Source of the DNA: Chloroflexota bacterium
GTDB taxonomy: Bacteria > Chloroflexota > Limnocylindria > Limnocylindrales > CSP1-4
Length of the DNA: 35,498 nucleotides
Reading direction: 5' to 3'
Assembly: GCA_003141955.1 (NCBI GenBank)
Contig: PLOC01000123.1
Location: 1-35,498 of the forward strand
In this document: positions 16,504 to 23,533 of the stretch, one piece after another
Numbering within the stretch: position 1 is the first letter of the stretch
Layout of the letters: the number at the start of each line of letters is the position of its first letter
The notes under the pieces: generated by a model
What the model was told of the DNA's origin: nothing
The model's database searches: none
What the model saw: only the letters and a program-made list of their open reading frames with translations
Translations under genes and position numbers: made by a program

Positions 16504-17171
16504 GCGACCAGATCGATGCACGCCCGCTGCGGCTGCTCGTGGTCGATGATCACGAGGTCGTACGCCAGGGCCTCGTCTCGCTGCTCGACCGGCGCGAGCA
16601 CTTCCAGGTCGTGGCCGAGGCCGGGACTGCGGCCGAGGCCGTGGAGATGGCGCGCAAGTTCGAGCCCGACCTCGTCGTCATGGACGTGCGCCTGCCGGAC
16701 GGCTCCGGGATCGAGGCCTGCCGCGAGATTCGGGCCGAGTTTCCGGCCACTCGGGTCGTGATCCTGACGAGCTACCCGGACGAGGAAGCGGTTCTGTCGG
16801 CGATCATTGCCGGCGCCTCGGGCTATCTGCTCAAGCAGATCCGCAGCCGCGACCTGGTCAGCGCTCTCGAATCCGTCGGCCGCGGCGAGTCGCTGCTCGA
16901 CCCCGCCGTCACCGAGAAAGTGCTCGACCGCGTCCGCCGCATCGCCACCGGAACGTACACGGACGAGATGGCGCAGCTGACCCAGCAGGAGCAGAAGATC
17001 CTGCTGCTGGTGGCCGAAGGGAAGACCAACAAGGAGATCGCCGCGGAGGTCTTCCTGTCGGACAAGACGGTCAAGAACTACGTCAGCTCCATCCTCTCGA
17101 AGCTGAACCTGGAGCGCCGCGCCCAGGCGGCCGCATTCGTCGCCCGCCACAGGCTCAAGGGCGGGGCGTAA
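16500..17171 (+). CDS. NarL/LuxR response regulator, DosR/DevR-like
   Basis: Partner of the preceding kinase (ATGA overlap). The 223 residues comprise a receiver domain with D16/D17, phospho-acceptor D62 in VVMDVRLPDG and the LTS and YLLKQ switch residues. A linker follows, then a LuxR-type helix-turn-helix at about 155-215 (LTQQEQKILLLVAEGKTNKE, FLSDKTVKNYVSSILSKL, RRAQAAAF). That C-terminal wording is very close to mycobacterial DosR, the hypoxia/NO/CO regulator. Regulation of the nearby stress protein, oxidoreductases and hydrogenase maturation genes is a natural guess without direct support. I did not find a clear DosR box. Confidence 0.95.
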   Translation: MSDQIDARPLRLLVVDDHEVVRQGLVSLLDRREHFQVVAEAGTAAEAVEMARKFEPDLVVMDVRLPDGSGIEACREIRAEFPATRVVILTSYPDEEAVLSAIIAGASGYLLKQIRSRDLVSALESVGRGESLLDPAVTEKVLDRVRRIATGTYTDEMAQLTQQEQKILLLVAEGKTNKEIAAEVFLSDKTVKNYVSSILSKLNLERRAQAAAFVARHRLKGGA

Positions 17172-17291
17172 GCCAGCTCGCCGGACGCCGAGCGGGCCTT
17201 GGCTCAGGCGGGCGATCTCTGCTCTGCCCCTCCGGGCCGCCCGGCATCTCCGCCCGTTGCCTTCGGCCCTCACGCAGATTGGCGCGGCCTC

Positions 17292-17297
17292 TAAACT
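17292..17297 (+). promoter_or_regulatory. -10-like hexamer for a leaderless start
   Basis: TAAACT ends 7 bases before the ATG at 17305 and no Shine-Dalgarno is present, so a leaderless transcript is likely. No good -35 element is seen. Confidence 0.4.
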
Positions 17298-17304
17298 CCG
17301 CCTC

Positions 17305-18576
17305 ATGCGTATCGTCAGCGCCGATGAGGCCGTTTCTGTCATCCAGTCAGGTCAGCAGATCTTCATGCACGGCTCCGCTGCGACGCCGTCCGTGCTCCTC
17401 GACGCGCTGTGCAGGCGCGCCCCTCAGCTCCAGGACGTCAAGATCGTTCACATGCACTGCGAGGGCCCACACCCTCACCTCGCGCCGGAGATGGAGGGCC
17501 ACCTCCTCCATCGAGCCGTTTTCATCGGCCCGAACGCGCGCCAGGCGATCAATGAAGGCCGGGCCGAGTTCATCCCCGTCTTCCTGTCGGACATCCCGCG
17601 CCTGATCGAGTCCGGGATCCTGCCATTGGACGCAGTGTTTCTCAACATGACCCCGCCCGACGAGCACGGCTTCTGCTCGCTCGGCACTGCGGTCGACACG
17701 ATGCTTACCGCCGCCCGGTGTGCGAGGATCGTCATCGCCCAGTTCAACAAGAGCATGCCCCGCACCCTGGGCGACAGCTTCGTCCACGTCAGTCAGATCG
17801 ACTTCGGCGTGGAAGTGGACCAGCCGCCCTACACGTATTCGGGTGGCGCCATCGGCGACATCGAGTTGAAGATCGGCGGGTTCGTGGCCGATCTCGTGCC
17901 AGACGAGGCGACCCTGCAGATGGGCATCGGCGCGATCCCCAACGCCGTCGGCCCGGGCTTGTACAGCAAGAAGCACCTCGGAGTTCACACGGAGATGTTC
18001 ACCGACGTGCTGGTCGACCTGGTCGAGCGCGGAGTGGTGACCTGCGACCGTAAGGAGATCAACTGCGGCAAGATCGTTACCACATTCATGATGGGTACCC
18101 AGCGGCTCTACGACTTCGTCGACAACAATCCCATGGTCGAGATGCGGCCGGTCGACTACACGAACGACACCGCCGTCATCCGGCGCTTCAAGCGGATGAC
18201 GGCCATCAACTCGGCGATCGAGGTGGATCTCACCGGCCAGGTGTGCGCGGACTCGATCGGACACCGCATGTACAGCGGCGTCGGCGGCCAGATGGACTTC
18301 ATGCGCGGCGCGGCCCTGGCCGATGAAGGGCGGGCCATCATCGCGTTGCCCTCCACCGGTGCCGAGGGCAAGTTCTCCCGTATCACGGCCAGCCTGAAAG
18401 AAGGAGCCGGCGTGACGACGACCCGTTCCCACGTTCGAACGGTCGTGACTGAGTTCGGTGTCGCCGAGCTCTTCGGGCAGAGCTTCCGTGAGCGGGCCAA
18501 GCGCTTGATCGCCATCGCCCACCCCGACTTCCGCGACGAGCTCACGACGTACGCAAAGAAGTACCACGAGCTGTAG
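17305..18576 (+). CDS. acetyl-CoA hydrolase/4-hydroxybutyrate CoA-transferase family protein
   Basis: Single-chain family I CoA-transferase of the Cat/AbfT type, which moves CoA from acetyl-CoA or another donor to 4-hydroxybutyrate, butyrate or a similar acid. The 423 residues show NMTPPDEHGFCSLGTAVDTM, a QMGIGAIPNAV segment, E230 in GVHTEMFTDVLVDLVERG at the catalytic-glutamate position and YSGVGGQMDFMRGA near the C-terminal CoA-binding part. The ATG at 17305 has no Shine-Dalgarno but a -10-like TAAACT 7 bases upstream. It follows the DosS/DosR-like pair but has its own promoter-like sequence. It is distinct from the two-subunit enzyme at 11923-13673, so the window holds two different CoA-transferase types. 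4-hydroxybutyrate would link with GABA transamination 6 kb upstream; this is inference. Confidence 0.9.
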   Translation: MRIVSADEAVSVIQSGQQIFMHGSAATPSVLLDALCRRAPQLQDVKIVHMHCEGPHPHLAPEMEGHLLHRAVFIGPNARQAINEGRAEFIPVFLSDIPRLIESGILPLDAVFLNMTPPDEHGFCSLGTAVDTMLTAARCARIVIAQFNKSMPRTLGDSFVHVSQIDFGVEVDQPPYTYSGGAIGDIELKIGGFVADLVPDEATLQMGIGAIPNAVGPGLYSKKHLGVHTEMFTDVLVDLVERGVVTCDRKEINCGKIVTTFMMGTQRLYDFVDNNPMVEMRPVDYTNDTAVIRRFKRMTAINSAIEVDLTGQVCADSIGHRMYSGVGGQMDFMRGAALADEGRAIIALPSTGAEGKFSRITASLKEGAGVTTTRSHVRTVVTEFGVAELFGQSFRERAKRLIAIAHPDFRDELTTYAKKYHEL

Positions 18577-18660
18577 CGCGGGGCCCCGCAGGGCCCGAAC
18601 CGCCGGAAGGCGCGGGCCGCCAGGACGGCCACGCACTCCAGCCCGCCTGCTGACTCGCGC

Positions 18661-18701
18661 AAAAAAAGGACGAACGCCGGGCGTCCCCTCCGGCGTTCGT
18701 C
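18661..18701 (-). terminator. intrinsic terminator on the minus strand
   Basis: Read on the minus strand, GACGAACGCCGG and CCGGCGTTCGTC form a perfect 12-bp stem (18690-18701 with 18669-18680) with a 9-base loop, followed one base later by seven T (18661-18667 read in reverse). This is the best canonical terminator in the window. It lies 141 bases after the glycosyltransferase-like gene that ends at 18843. It would also form a hairpin in plus-strand transcripts, without a U tract. Confidence 0.8.
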
Positions 18702-18716
18702 ACGGGAGGAAGTCTG

Positions 18717-18732
18717 GGGTCGGCGCCGACCC
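18717..18732. repeat. perfect 16-base palindrome in a possibly repetitive segment
   Basis: GGGTCGGCGCCGACCC is a perfect palindrome. About 115 bases away, GAAATGGGGTCAGAC (near 18834) has the TGGGGTC core also seen at 18715. Such TGGGGTCAGACCC-type sequences recall dispersed palindromic repeats of other bacteria. The second copy even supplies the stop codon of the minus-strand gene at 18843. No gene is seen in 18577-18842. Confidence 0.4.
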
Positions 18733-18842
18733 ATGCGCAGTGCCGAACGGCCCCCCCGCGGCGGGCAACAAAGACCTCCGGCTCGTGGCGGAGGGCGCGG
18801 CCCAGCCCAATCCGCGCGCCATACTCCCTCGGAGAAATGGGG

Positions 18843-20189
18843 TCAGACGGGGGCTGCGCCACGCGCTCCGCGCAGGCGCGGGAGGCGGAGGGCCGCTCCC
18901 GCCGGTCCCGCGAGCACGCAGAAGAGCGGGACGAAGTATGCGTGGTACCTTGGCTCGATCTCGAGGAACGTGTGGACTGCAGCCACTGATGCAACTGCTA
19001 CTACGATCGCGAGAACGACCACCGGTGGCGACCGCCGCATCAGCCACAGGCCCACAGCCGCCAGAGCTGTGATCGCGAGGTAGGTCACCTGGGAGACCGC
19101 CAGCAATCCTTGCCCGACGTCCTGGTTTGACCCGGGTGAGGTGCCGAACGTGTAGTACTCGCCGTAGTTCTCCAGGCCCCACATGCGCGGGAACTTGCGC
19201 ACGGCGAGCGCGACGAATTGGATCGGATGCGCCCTGAGCCGATCGATGGCAATCTGCAAGGCCCGCTTGTCGAAGTCAGGGCTGGTGTTGGGGACCCCAA
19301 CCACCTTTAGGAGATCGGCGTCGTACGAGCCACCGTGCGCCGGGTCGGTTCCGACCAGCAGGCTCCACCCGCCGAAGTCGGAGGGCGAGATCGACAGCTC
19401 GCCCTTCGTCTGTTCGTTCCAGACGATGACCGGGGCTTGCATGACCAGGAATCCGCCGACGAGCAGGGCGGCCCAAAACGCGGCCCTCTGGAAGGGAACG
19501 GCACCCAGGAAAGGCACCAGGGCAAAGGCGGGAATGATTGCCGGCGTCGTGACCCGCACGTAGTTGGAGGCACCGAGCAAACCGGCGATCGCCACCGCGA
19601 CCGCGAGGCGTCTCCATCCGAAACGCACGGCCAGCCAGAAGCTGAGCATCAAGAGCAGGCAATAGGGAGCCTCGGAACCGAGAACGGAGGTCATCAAGAT
19701 CTGCGAGGGCGCGAGGGCGAACAGCCAGATGGCCCAGACAGCGGCGCGCCTGTCCCAAAGCCGCTGCGTGATGTCGAAGACCAGCGTGGCAATCGCGACC
19801 GCGATGGCGCAGTTGAGCAGCTGGGCGACGACCACCTGAGGTCCGAACAATGCGTAGACGACGCCGAGTGCCATCGGATAGCCGGTCGGGATCGAGCTCA
19901 GCATCGGGCCGTGCTGAGAGATCTCGACGCCGAGGTTGTGATACGAGAGGAAGTCGGACTGCAAAGGTGCCGGGACGAGCGCCACGGTGATCAGACGGGA
20001 CGCCGCTACGAAGACCAGCGCCGATGCCAGTGGGTGAGTCCGCAGCGGTCCCCGGTTGGAGAGGGCGACTGCCCACAGCGCCAGCGCGAGGACCACTGAT
20101 GCCACGGCCCAGGCGATCCAGGGAGGCCCGAGTGCCGCTAATCCGGCGTGAGCTGTGAGGCCCAAGCTCCAGTAACGAGGAGCCCGCAA
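18843..20189 (-). CDS. GT-C fold glycosyltransferase-like polytopic membrane protein (ArnT/PMT-like)
   Basis: Membrane protein of 448 residues with about ten hydrophobic segments. After two predicted helices comes the loop PLQSDFLSYHNLGVEISQHG, the place and style of the acidic catalytic loop of GT-C glycosyltransferases such as ArnT and PMT. Then follow GYPMALGVVYALFGP, helices to about residue 255, a non-membrane segment of about 90 residues (WNEQTKGELSISPSDFGGWS onward) and three final helices ending EPRYHAYFVPLFCVL. It would use a polyprenyl-phosphate sugar to modify lipid, glycan or protein at the outer face. The only start in this frame is TTG at 20189. The frame next to it, upstream to about 20289, encodes a plausible start and an extra helix (see findings), so the gene may be frameshifted at its 5' end. 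An intrinsic terminator lies downstream. Confidence 0.75.
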   Translation of the reverse strand: MRAPRYWSLGLTAHAGLAALGPPWIAWAVASVVLALALWAVALSNRGPLRTHPLASALVFVAASRLITVALVPAPLQSDFLSYHNLGVEISQHGPMLSSIPTGYPMALGVVYALFGPQVVVAQLLNCAIAVAIATLVFDITQRLWDRRAAVWAIWLFALAPSQILMTSVLGSEAPYCLLLMLSFWLAVRFGWRRLAVAVAIAGLLGASNYVRVTTPAIIPAFALVPFLGAVPFQRAAFWAALLVGGFLVMQAPVIVWNEQTKGELSISPSDFGGWSLLVGTDPAHGGSYDADLLKVVGVPNTSPDFDKRALQIAIDRLRAHPIQFVALAVRKFPRMWGLENYGEYYTFGTSPGSNQDVGQGLLAVSQVTYLAITALAAVGLWLMRRSPPVVVLAIVVAVASVAAVHTFLEIEPRYHAYFVPLFCVLAGPAGAALRLPRLRGARGAAPV

Positions 20190-20711
20190 TCGCTGCCAGC
20201 AGAGCTATACCGGCCCAGCAGATCAACCTTGTGGCATACCCGATCGGGCGGCTTGAGCTTCTGCCAGCAGCCGGCGCCGGAATCTCCATCCAGATCCCTC
20301 TCGACGAGTTGAGAATGCTGGCCAGAATGGCAGTCAGGGCCACGTCCGAAACCTGAGCGGGCATTATAGGGCCGGGTGCGGCCGGAGGGCGACCGCCCGC
20401 TTCCGACGAGGCACACCTGGGCCGGGCAGATGTCAGGTTTGGGGCGCGTTCTTTCTCGTGCTGCGGCGGGGCACTCTGCAGCTGGACCAGGGCCCGCCAG
20501 GTGCCGTGCCCAGGACTCGCCAGAGGCCGCCAAAGGCCACTCGGACAGTGGCCAGGTAGGCAGTCTGGATCACAGCATCAGCGAGGCGCTGGCGTCGGAA
20601 CTCGACGCGGTCCCCACAGGGTAGAAGACGCCAAAGTCTTGTCCCAGGGCGAGAGGAGGACACCCGTTCGGGCAGGCCGCTCCCATCCCGGCCCGTCCCC
20701 GTGCGGGCCAT
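20190..20711. other. 522-base region without an assigned gene
   Basis: The part up to about 20289 may be the true 5' end of the minus-strand glycosyltransferase-like gene in another frame. The rest holds no gene I recognise. On the minus strand a frame reading LADAVIQTAYLATVRVAFGG (around 20500-20590) looks somewhat helix-like but has no start or family support. The promoter of the plus-strand oxidoreductase operon must lie here, but no convincing -10/-35 pair is evident. Confidence 0.4.
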
Positions 20712-23120
20712 ATGGCCCCCGGCATTAGGGAGCCCTGTCGCTACGGGTGGAGAGGCCACAGCGCGCACGCTATGCGCATGCTCGCCGATACCAATCTGCC
20801 TTTGCGTCGACTGCTCATCGTCAGTCAGCACCGCGCGGCAACCGAGGCGCTCTGCGATCACCTCTCGCGTCACGGCTTCGCGATCGTCGCCCAGGCGACT
20901 TCCGCCGAGTCCGCGGCGCGTGATTGCGCTGCCTCGAACCCGGACGTGGTGCTGCTCGATGCGGACGTGCCAGGCGGTTGGCGGCCAGTTGTGGCGGCAC
21001 TGCGCGACTGCATCCCCGCGGAGCGGATCGCCGTGCTCGCCTCCTACTGGCATGCGGACGAGCAGCGCGAGGCGGTCGCCAGCGGGATTGGCGGCACCCT
21101 GCTCAAGCACTTGGACGGAAGCGCACTGGCCCGCCAGTTGCGCGCATTGGGTGAACCGACCATCGTGACGAATTCGCCGACACCCGAGTTTCCAGGCATC
21201 CCGGCCATCATCGACGGCTCGGAGGCCATCGCCCACGTCGAGTCGCGGATCAGCGACGGCGCATGCGCCTACCCGATCACGCCCTCGACAACCATGGCCG
21301 CGGTCTACCAGGTCGCCGTGGCCAATGGCACCCCGAACATCTGGGGCACCACGCTGAAGTTCATCGAGCCCGAGTCGGAGCATTCCTCCGCTTCTGCCGC
21401 CGAGGGCTTTGCTCTCGCCGGTGGCCGGGTCACGAACTTCACGGCCGGACAGGGACTCATCCTGATGAAGGAAGTCCTGTATGTCATTGCCGGCAAGCGC
21501 CTGCCCGTGGTCTTCCACGTGGGTGCCCGCGCGCTGACCAGCCAGAGCCTGAACATCCACGCCGGCCACGACGACCTGATGGGCGTCGCGGACTGCGGCT
21601 GGGGCATGTTCTTCTCGCGCAACTGCCAGGAGGCGGCGGACCTGACCGCCATCGCCCGACGCGTTGCCGAGGACGGCGAGACGCCGTGGTTCGTGGCCCA
21701 GGATGGGTTCCTGACGACCCACACGATCGAGAACGTCCGGCTGCCCGAGGACGAGCTCCTGAAGCGCTTCGTGGGCGACCCCCGCGTGACGGTCCGCGAT
21801 CTGTTCGACACCAAGGACGGTCTCATGTCCGGCGTCGTCCAGAATCAGGACTCATACATGAAGGGCCGCATCGCCCAGCGCGCCTGGTACGACAGGCTCG
21901 TCGAGATCACCGAGCGTGCCATGGCCGAATGGGCTGCCCTCACGGGGCGCCCGTACGGCCTGATCCAGACGTACAAGACCGAAGACGCCGACTATGTCAT
22001 GGTTTCGATGGGGACCATGGCGGACACGGCTCTGGCGGTCGTCGACCACCTCCGCGCCGCCGGCCGCAAGGTCGGTTGCATCACGGTCACCTGCTTCCGC
22101 CCCTTCCCGGCGAAGCAGCTGGCGAAGGCCCTGGCCAACGCCAAGGTCGTGGCCGTCGTGGAGCGCACGGACGAGCCTGCGGCCGCGGACAATCCGCTGA
22201 CCCGCGAGCTCAAGTCGGCCCTCGCCGATGCGGCGATGGACGGGGCCCGCCTGCCGCGTGTTGTGTCGGCCTCGGCCGGCCTCGGCTCGCGCGACATCCA
22301 GCCCGGCGACCTCGCGGCCGTCTTCGACTGGATTGCCGACGAGAAGGCCGTCAAGGAGCGCAAGCACGCTGTGCTCGGCATCCGCCACCCGCTCGCACTC
22401 AAGAAGAGTGACGTCAACATTCGCCCCCGCGGCGCCTACAGCCTGCGCGGCCACTCGGTCGGCGGCTTCGGCTCGGTCACCACGAACAAGCTCGTGGCGA
22501 CCACCGTTGGCGAGCTCTTCAATCTGTACGTTCAGGCCTACCCGCGCTACGGCTCGGAGAAGAAGGGCCTGCCCACTACGTACTTCCTGACCATTGCCGA
22601 GGAGCCGATCCGGCTCCACAACGAGCTGACCGAAGTCGACTTCGTGCCGCTCTTCGACACCAACTCCTTCAAGCAGGGCGATCCGCTCGCCGGTCTCGTG
22701 AACGGTGGCACGGTCTTCGTGCCGACGCCGCTGACCGACCCGGACGAGATCTGGGCCGCTCTACCGCCGGCGACCCGGGCCGAGATCCTGGCTCGCAAGA
22801 TTCGGCTTCTCGCCCTGGACACGGCGGCACTCGCCATGAAGTACGCGCCTCGAGCGGACCTCGAGATCCGAATGCAGGGCGTCGCCCTGGTGGGCGTCTT
22901 CCTCAAGGTCTCACCGTTCGCCGAGCGGGCCGGCCTCGACCGACCCGCGCTGATGGAGGCCGTGCGAGCCAATCTCACTCGCTTCTTCGGGAAGCGCGGC
23001 ACCTCGGTCGTCGATGCCAACCTGGCCGTTATCCAGGGCGCCTACGACGGCGTGATCGACGTCACGGCGGCGATCACTGCCGGCGGCGCCCACGCGGCGG
23101 CCGCCCAGGCGACGCGATGA
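20712..23120 (+). CDS. pyruvate:ferredoxin oxidoreductase alpha/gamma chain with N-terminal receiver-like domain
   Basis: First half of a NifJ-type oxoacid oxidoreductase, 802 residues. Residues 31-148 look like a response-regulator receiver: LLIVSQHRAATEALCDHL, then D83 in PDVVLLDADVPGG at the phospho-site and K132 in GTLLKH. The two Mg-binding acids are replaced by S38/Q39, so it is probably a pseudo-receiver. From about 164 comes the alpha (pyruvate-binding) part: CAYPITPSTTMAAVYQ, EPESEHSSASAAEGFALAGG and VVFHVGARALTSQSLNIHAG (with the substrate Arg). Then follow a transketolase C-like part and, from about 570, the gamma domain (YSLRGHSVGGFGSVTTNK). The frame runs without interruption. 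Start uncertain: ATG 20712, 20772 or 20778, none with a good Shine-Dalgarno, but all keep the receiver-like domain. It overlaps the CBS gene by ATGA. The reaction is oxidative decarboxylation of pyruvate (or a close 2-oxoacid) to acyl-CoA with ferredoxin reduction. Confidence 0.9.
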   Translation: MAPGIREPCRYGWRGHSAHAMRMLADTNLPLRRLLIVSQHRAATEALCDHLSRHGFAIVAQATSAESAARDCAASNPDVVLLDADVPGGWRPVVAALRDCIPAERIAVLASYWHADEQREAVASGIGGTLLKHLDGSALARQLRALGEPTIVTNSPTPEFPGIPAIIDGSEAIAHVESRISDGACAYPITPSTTMAAVYQVAVANGTPNIWGTTLKFIEPESEHSSASAAEGFALAGGRVTNFTAGQGLILMKEVLYVIAGKRLPVVFHVGARALTSQSLNIHAGHDDLMGVADCGWGMFFSRNCQEAADLTAIARRVAEDGETPWFVAQDGFLTTHTIENVRLPEDELLKRFVGDPRVTVRDLFDTKDGLMSGVVQNQDSYMKGRIAQRAWYDRLVEITERAMAEWAALTGRPYGLIQTYKTEDADYVMVSMGTMADTALAVVDHLRAAGRKVGCITVTCFRPFPAKQLAKALANAKVVAVVERTDEPAAADNPLTRELKSALADAAMDGARLPRVVSASAGLGSRDIQPGDLAAVFDWIADEKAVKERKHAVLGIRHPLALKKSDVNIRPRGAYSLRGHSVGGFGSVTTNKLVATTVGELFNLYVQAYPRYGSEKKGLPTTYFLTIAEEPIRLHNELTEVDFVPLFDTNSFKQGDPLAGLVNGGTVFVPTPLTDPDEIWAALPPATRAEILARKIRLLALDTAALAMKYAPRADLEIRMQGVALVGVFLKVSPFAERAGLDRPALMEAVRANLTRFFGKRGTSVVDANLAVIQGAYDGVIDVTAAITAGGAHAAAAQATR

Positions 23121-23512
23121 CCGAAACTCGCAAGGTTGGGGATGTCATGACCCCCAACCCGGTCTCGATCTCGGAGTCGGCCTCCCTCGCGGAAGCCGCC
23201 GCCCTGCTTGGCAGCAAGGAGATCTCCGGCCTGCCCGTTGTCGATGCGAGCGGGTCCCTGGTCGGAGTCCTGAGTCAGACCGACCTCATCAAGGCGCAGG
23301 CGAACCCCGGGCTTTCTGCGAACTGGCGGGGCCTGCCCGTGGGAGAAATCATGACAAAACCGGCGCTGACCATCCCCTCGACCGCGGGCCTCGACGAGGC
23401 CGCGCGGCTGATGGGTGAGCGTCGAGTCCACCGCCTCGTCGTCACGGACGCGGCGGCCACCCCGATCGGAATCATCTCGGCCAGCGACCTCGTGCGGTCG
23501 TGGCTGCGATAG
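23117..23512 (+). CDS. two-CBS-domain protein
   Basis: The 131-residue protein is nothing but a Bateman pair. CBS1 covers about 5-60 (VGDVMTPNPVSISESASLAE, ISGLPVVDASGSLVGVLSQT with following D). CBS2 covers about 72-128 (VGEIMTKPALTIPSTAGLDE, RRVHRLVVTD, PIGIISASDLV). Such pairs bind AMP, ATP, SAM or similar adenosyl ligands and act as energy or nucleotide sensors for a partner. Its start overlaps the stop of the oxidoreductase alpha/gamma gene (ATGA), and the beta gene starts 21 bases after it, so it is made together with both subunits. A regulatory subunit or regulator of the oxidoreductase is the natural inference. No DNA-binding or catalytic domain is present. Confidence 0.93.
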   Translation: MTETRKVGDVMTPNPVSISESASLAEAAALLGSKEISGLPVVDASGSLVGVLSQTDLIKAQANPGLSANWRGLPVGEIMTKPALTIPSTAGLDEAARLMGERRVHRLVVTDAAATPIGIISASDLVRSWLR

Positions 23513-23533
23513 GACCCGAAGACTGAGCGAGCG

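Noticed and set aside
23117-23512. CBS protein as a CBS-containing IMP dehydrogenase fragment or transporter subunit
   Set aside because: No catalytic or membrane part is present and both CBS repeats are complete; it is a stand-alone pair.
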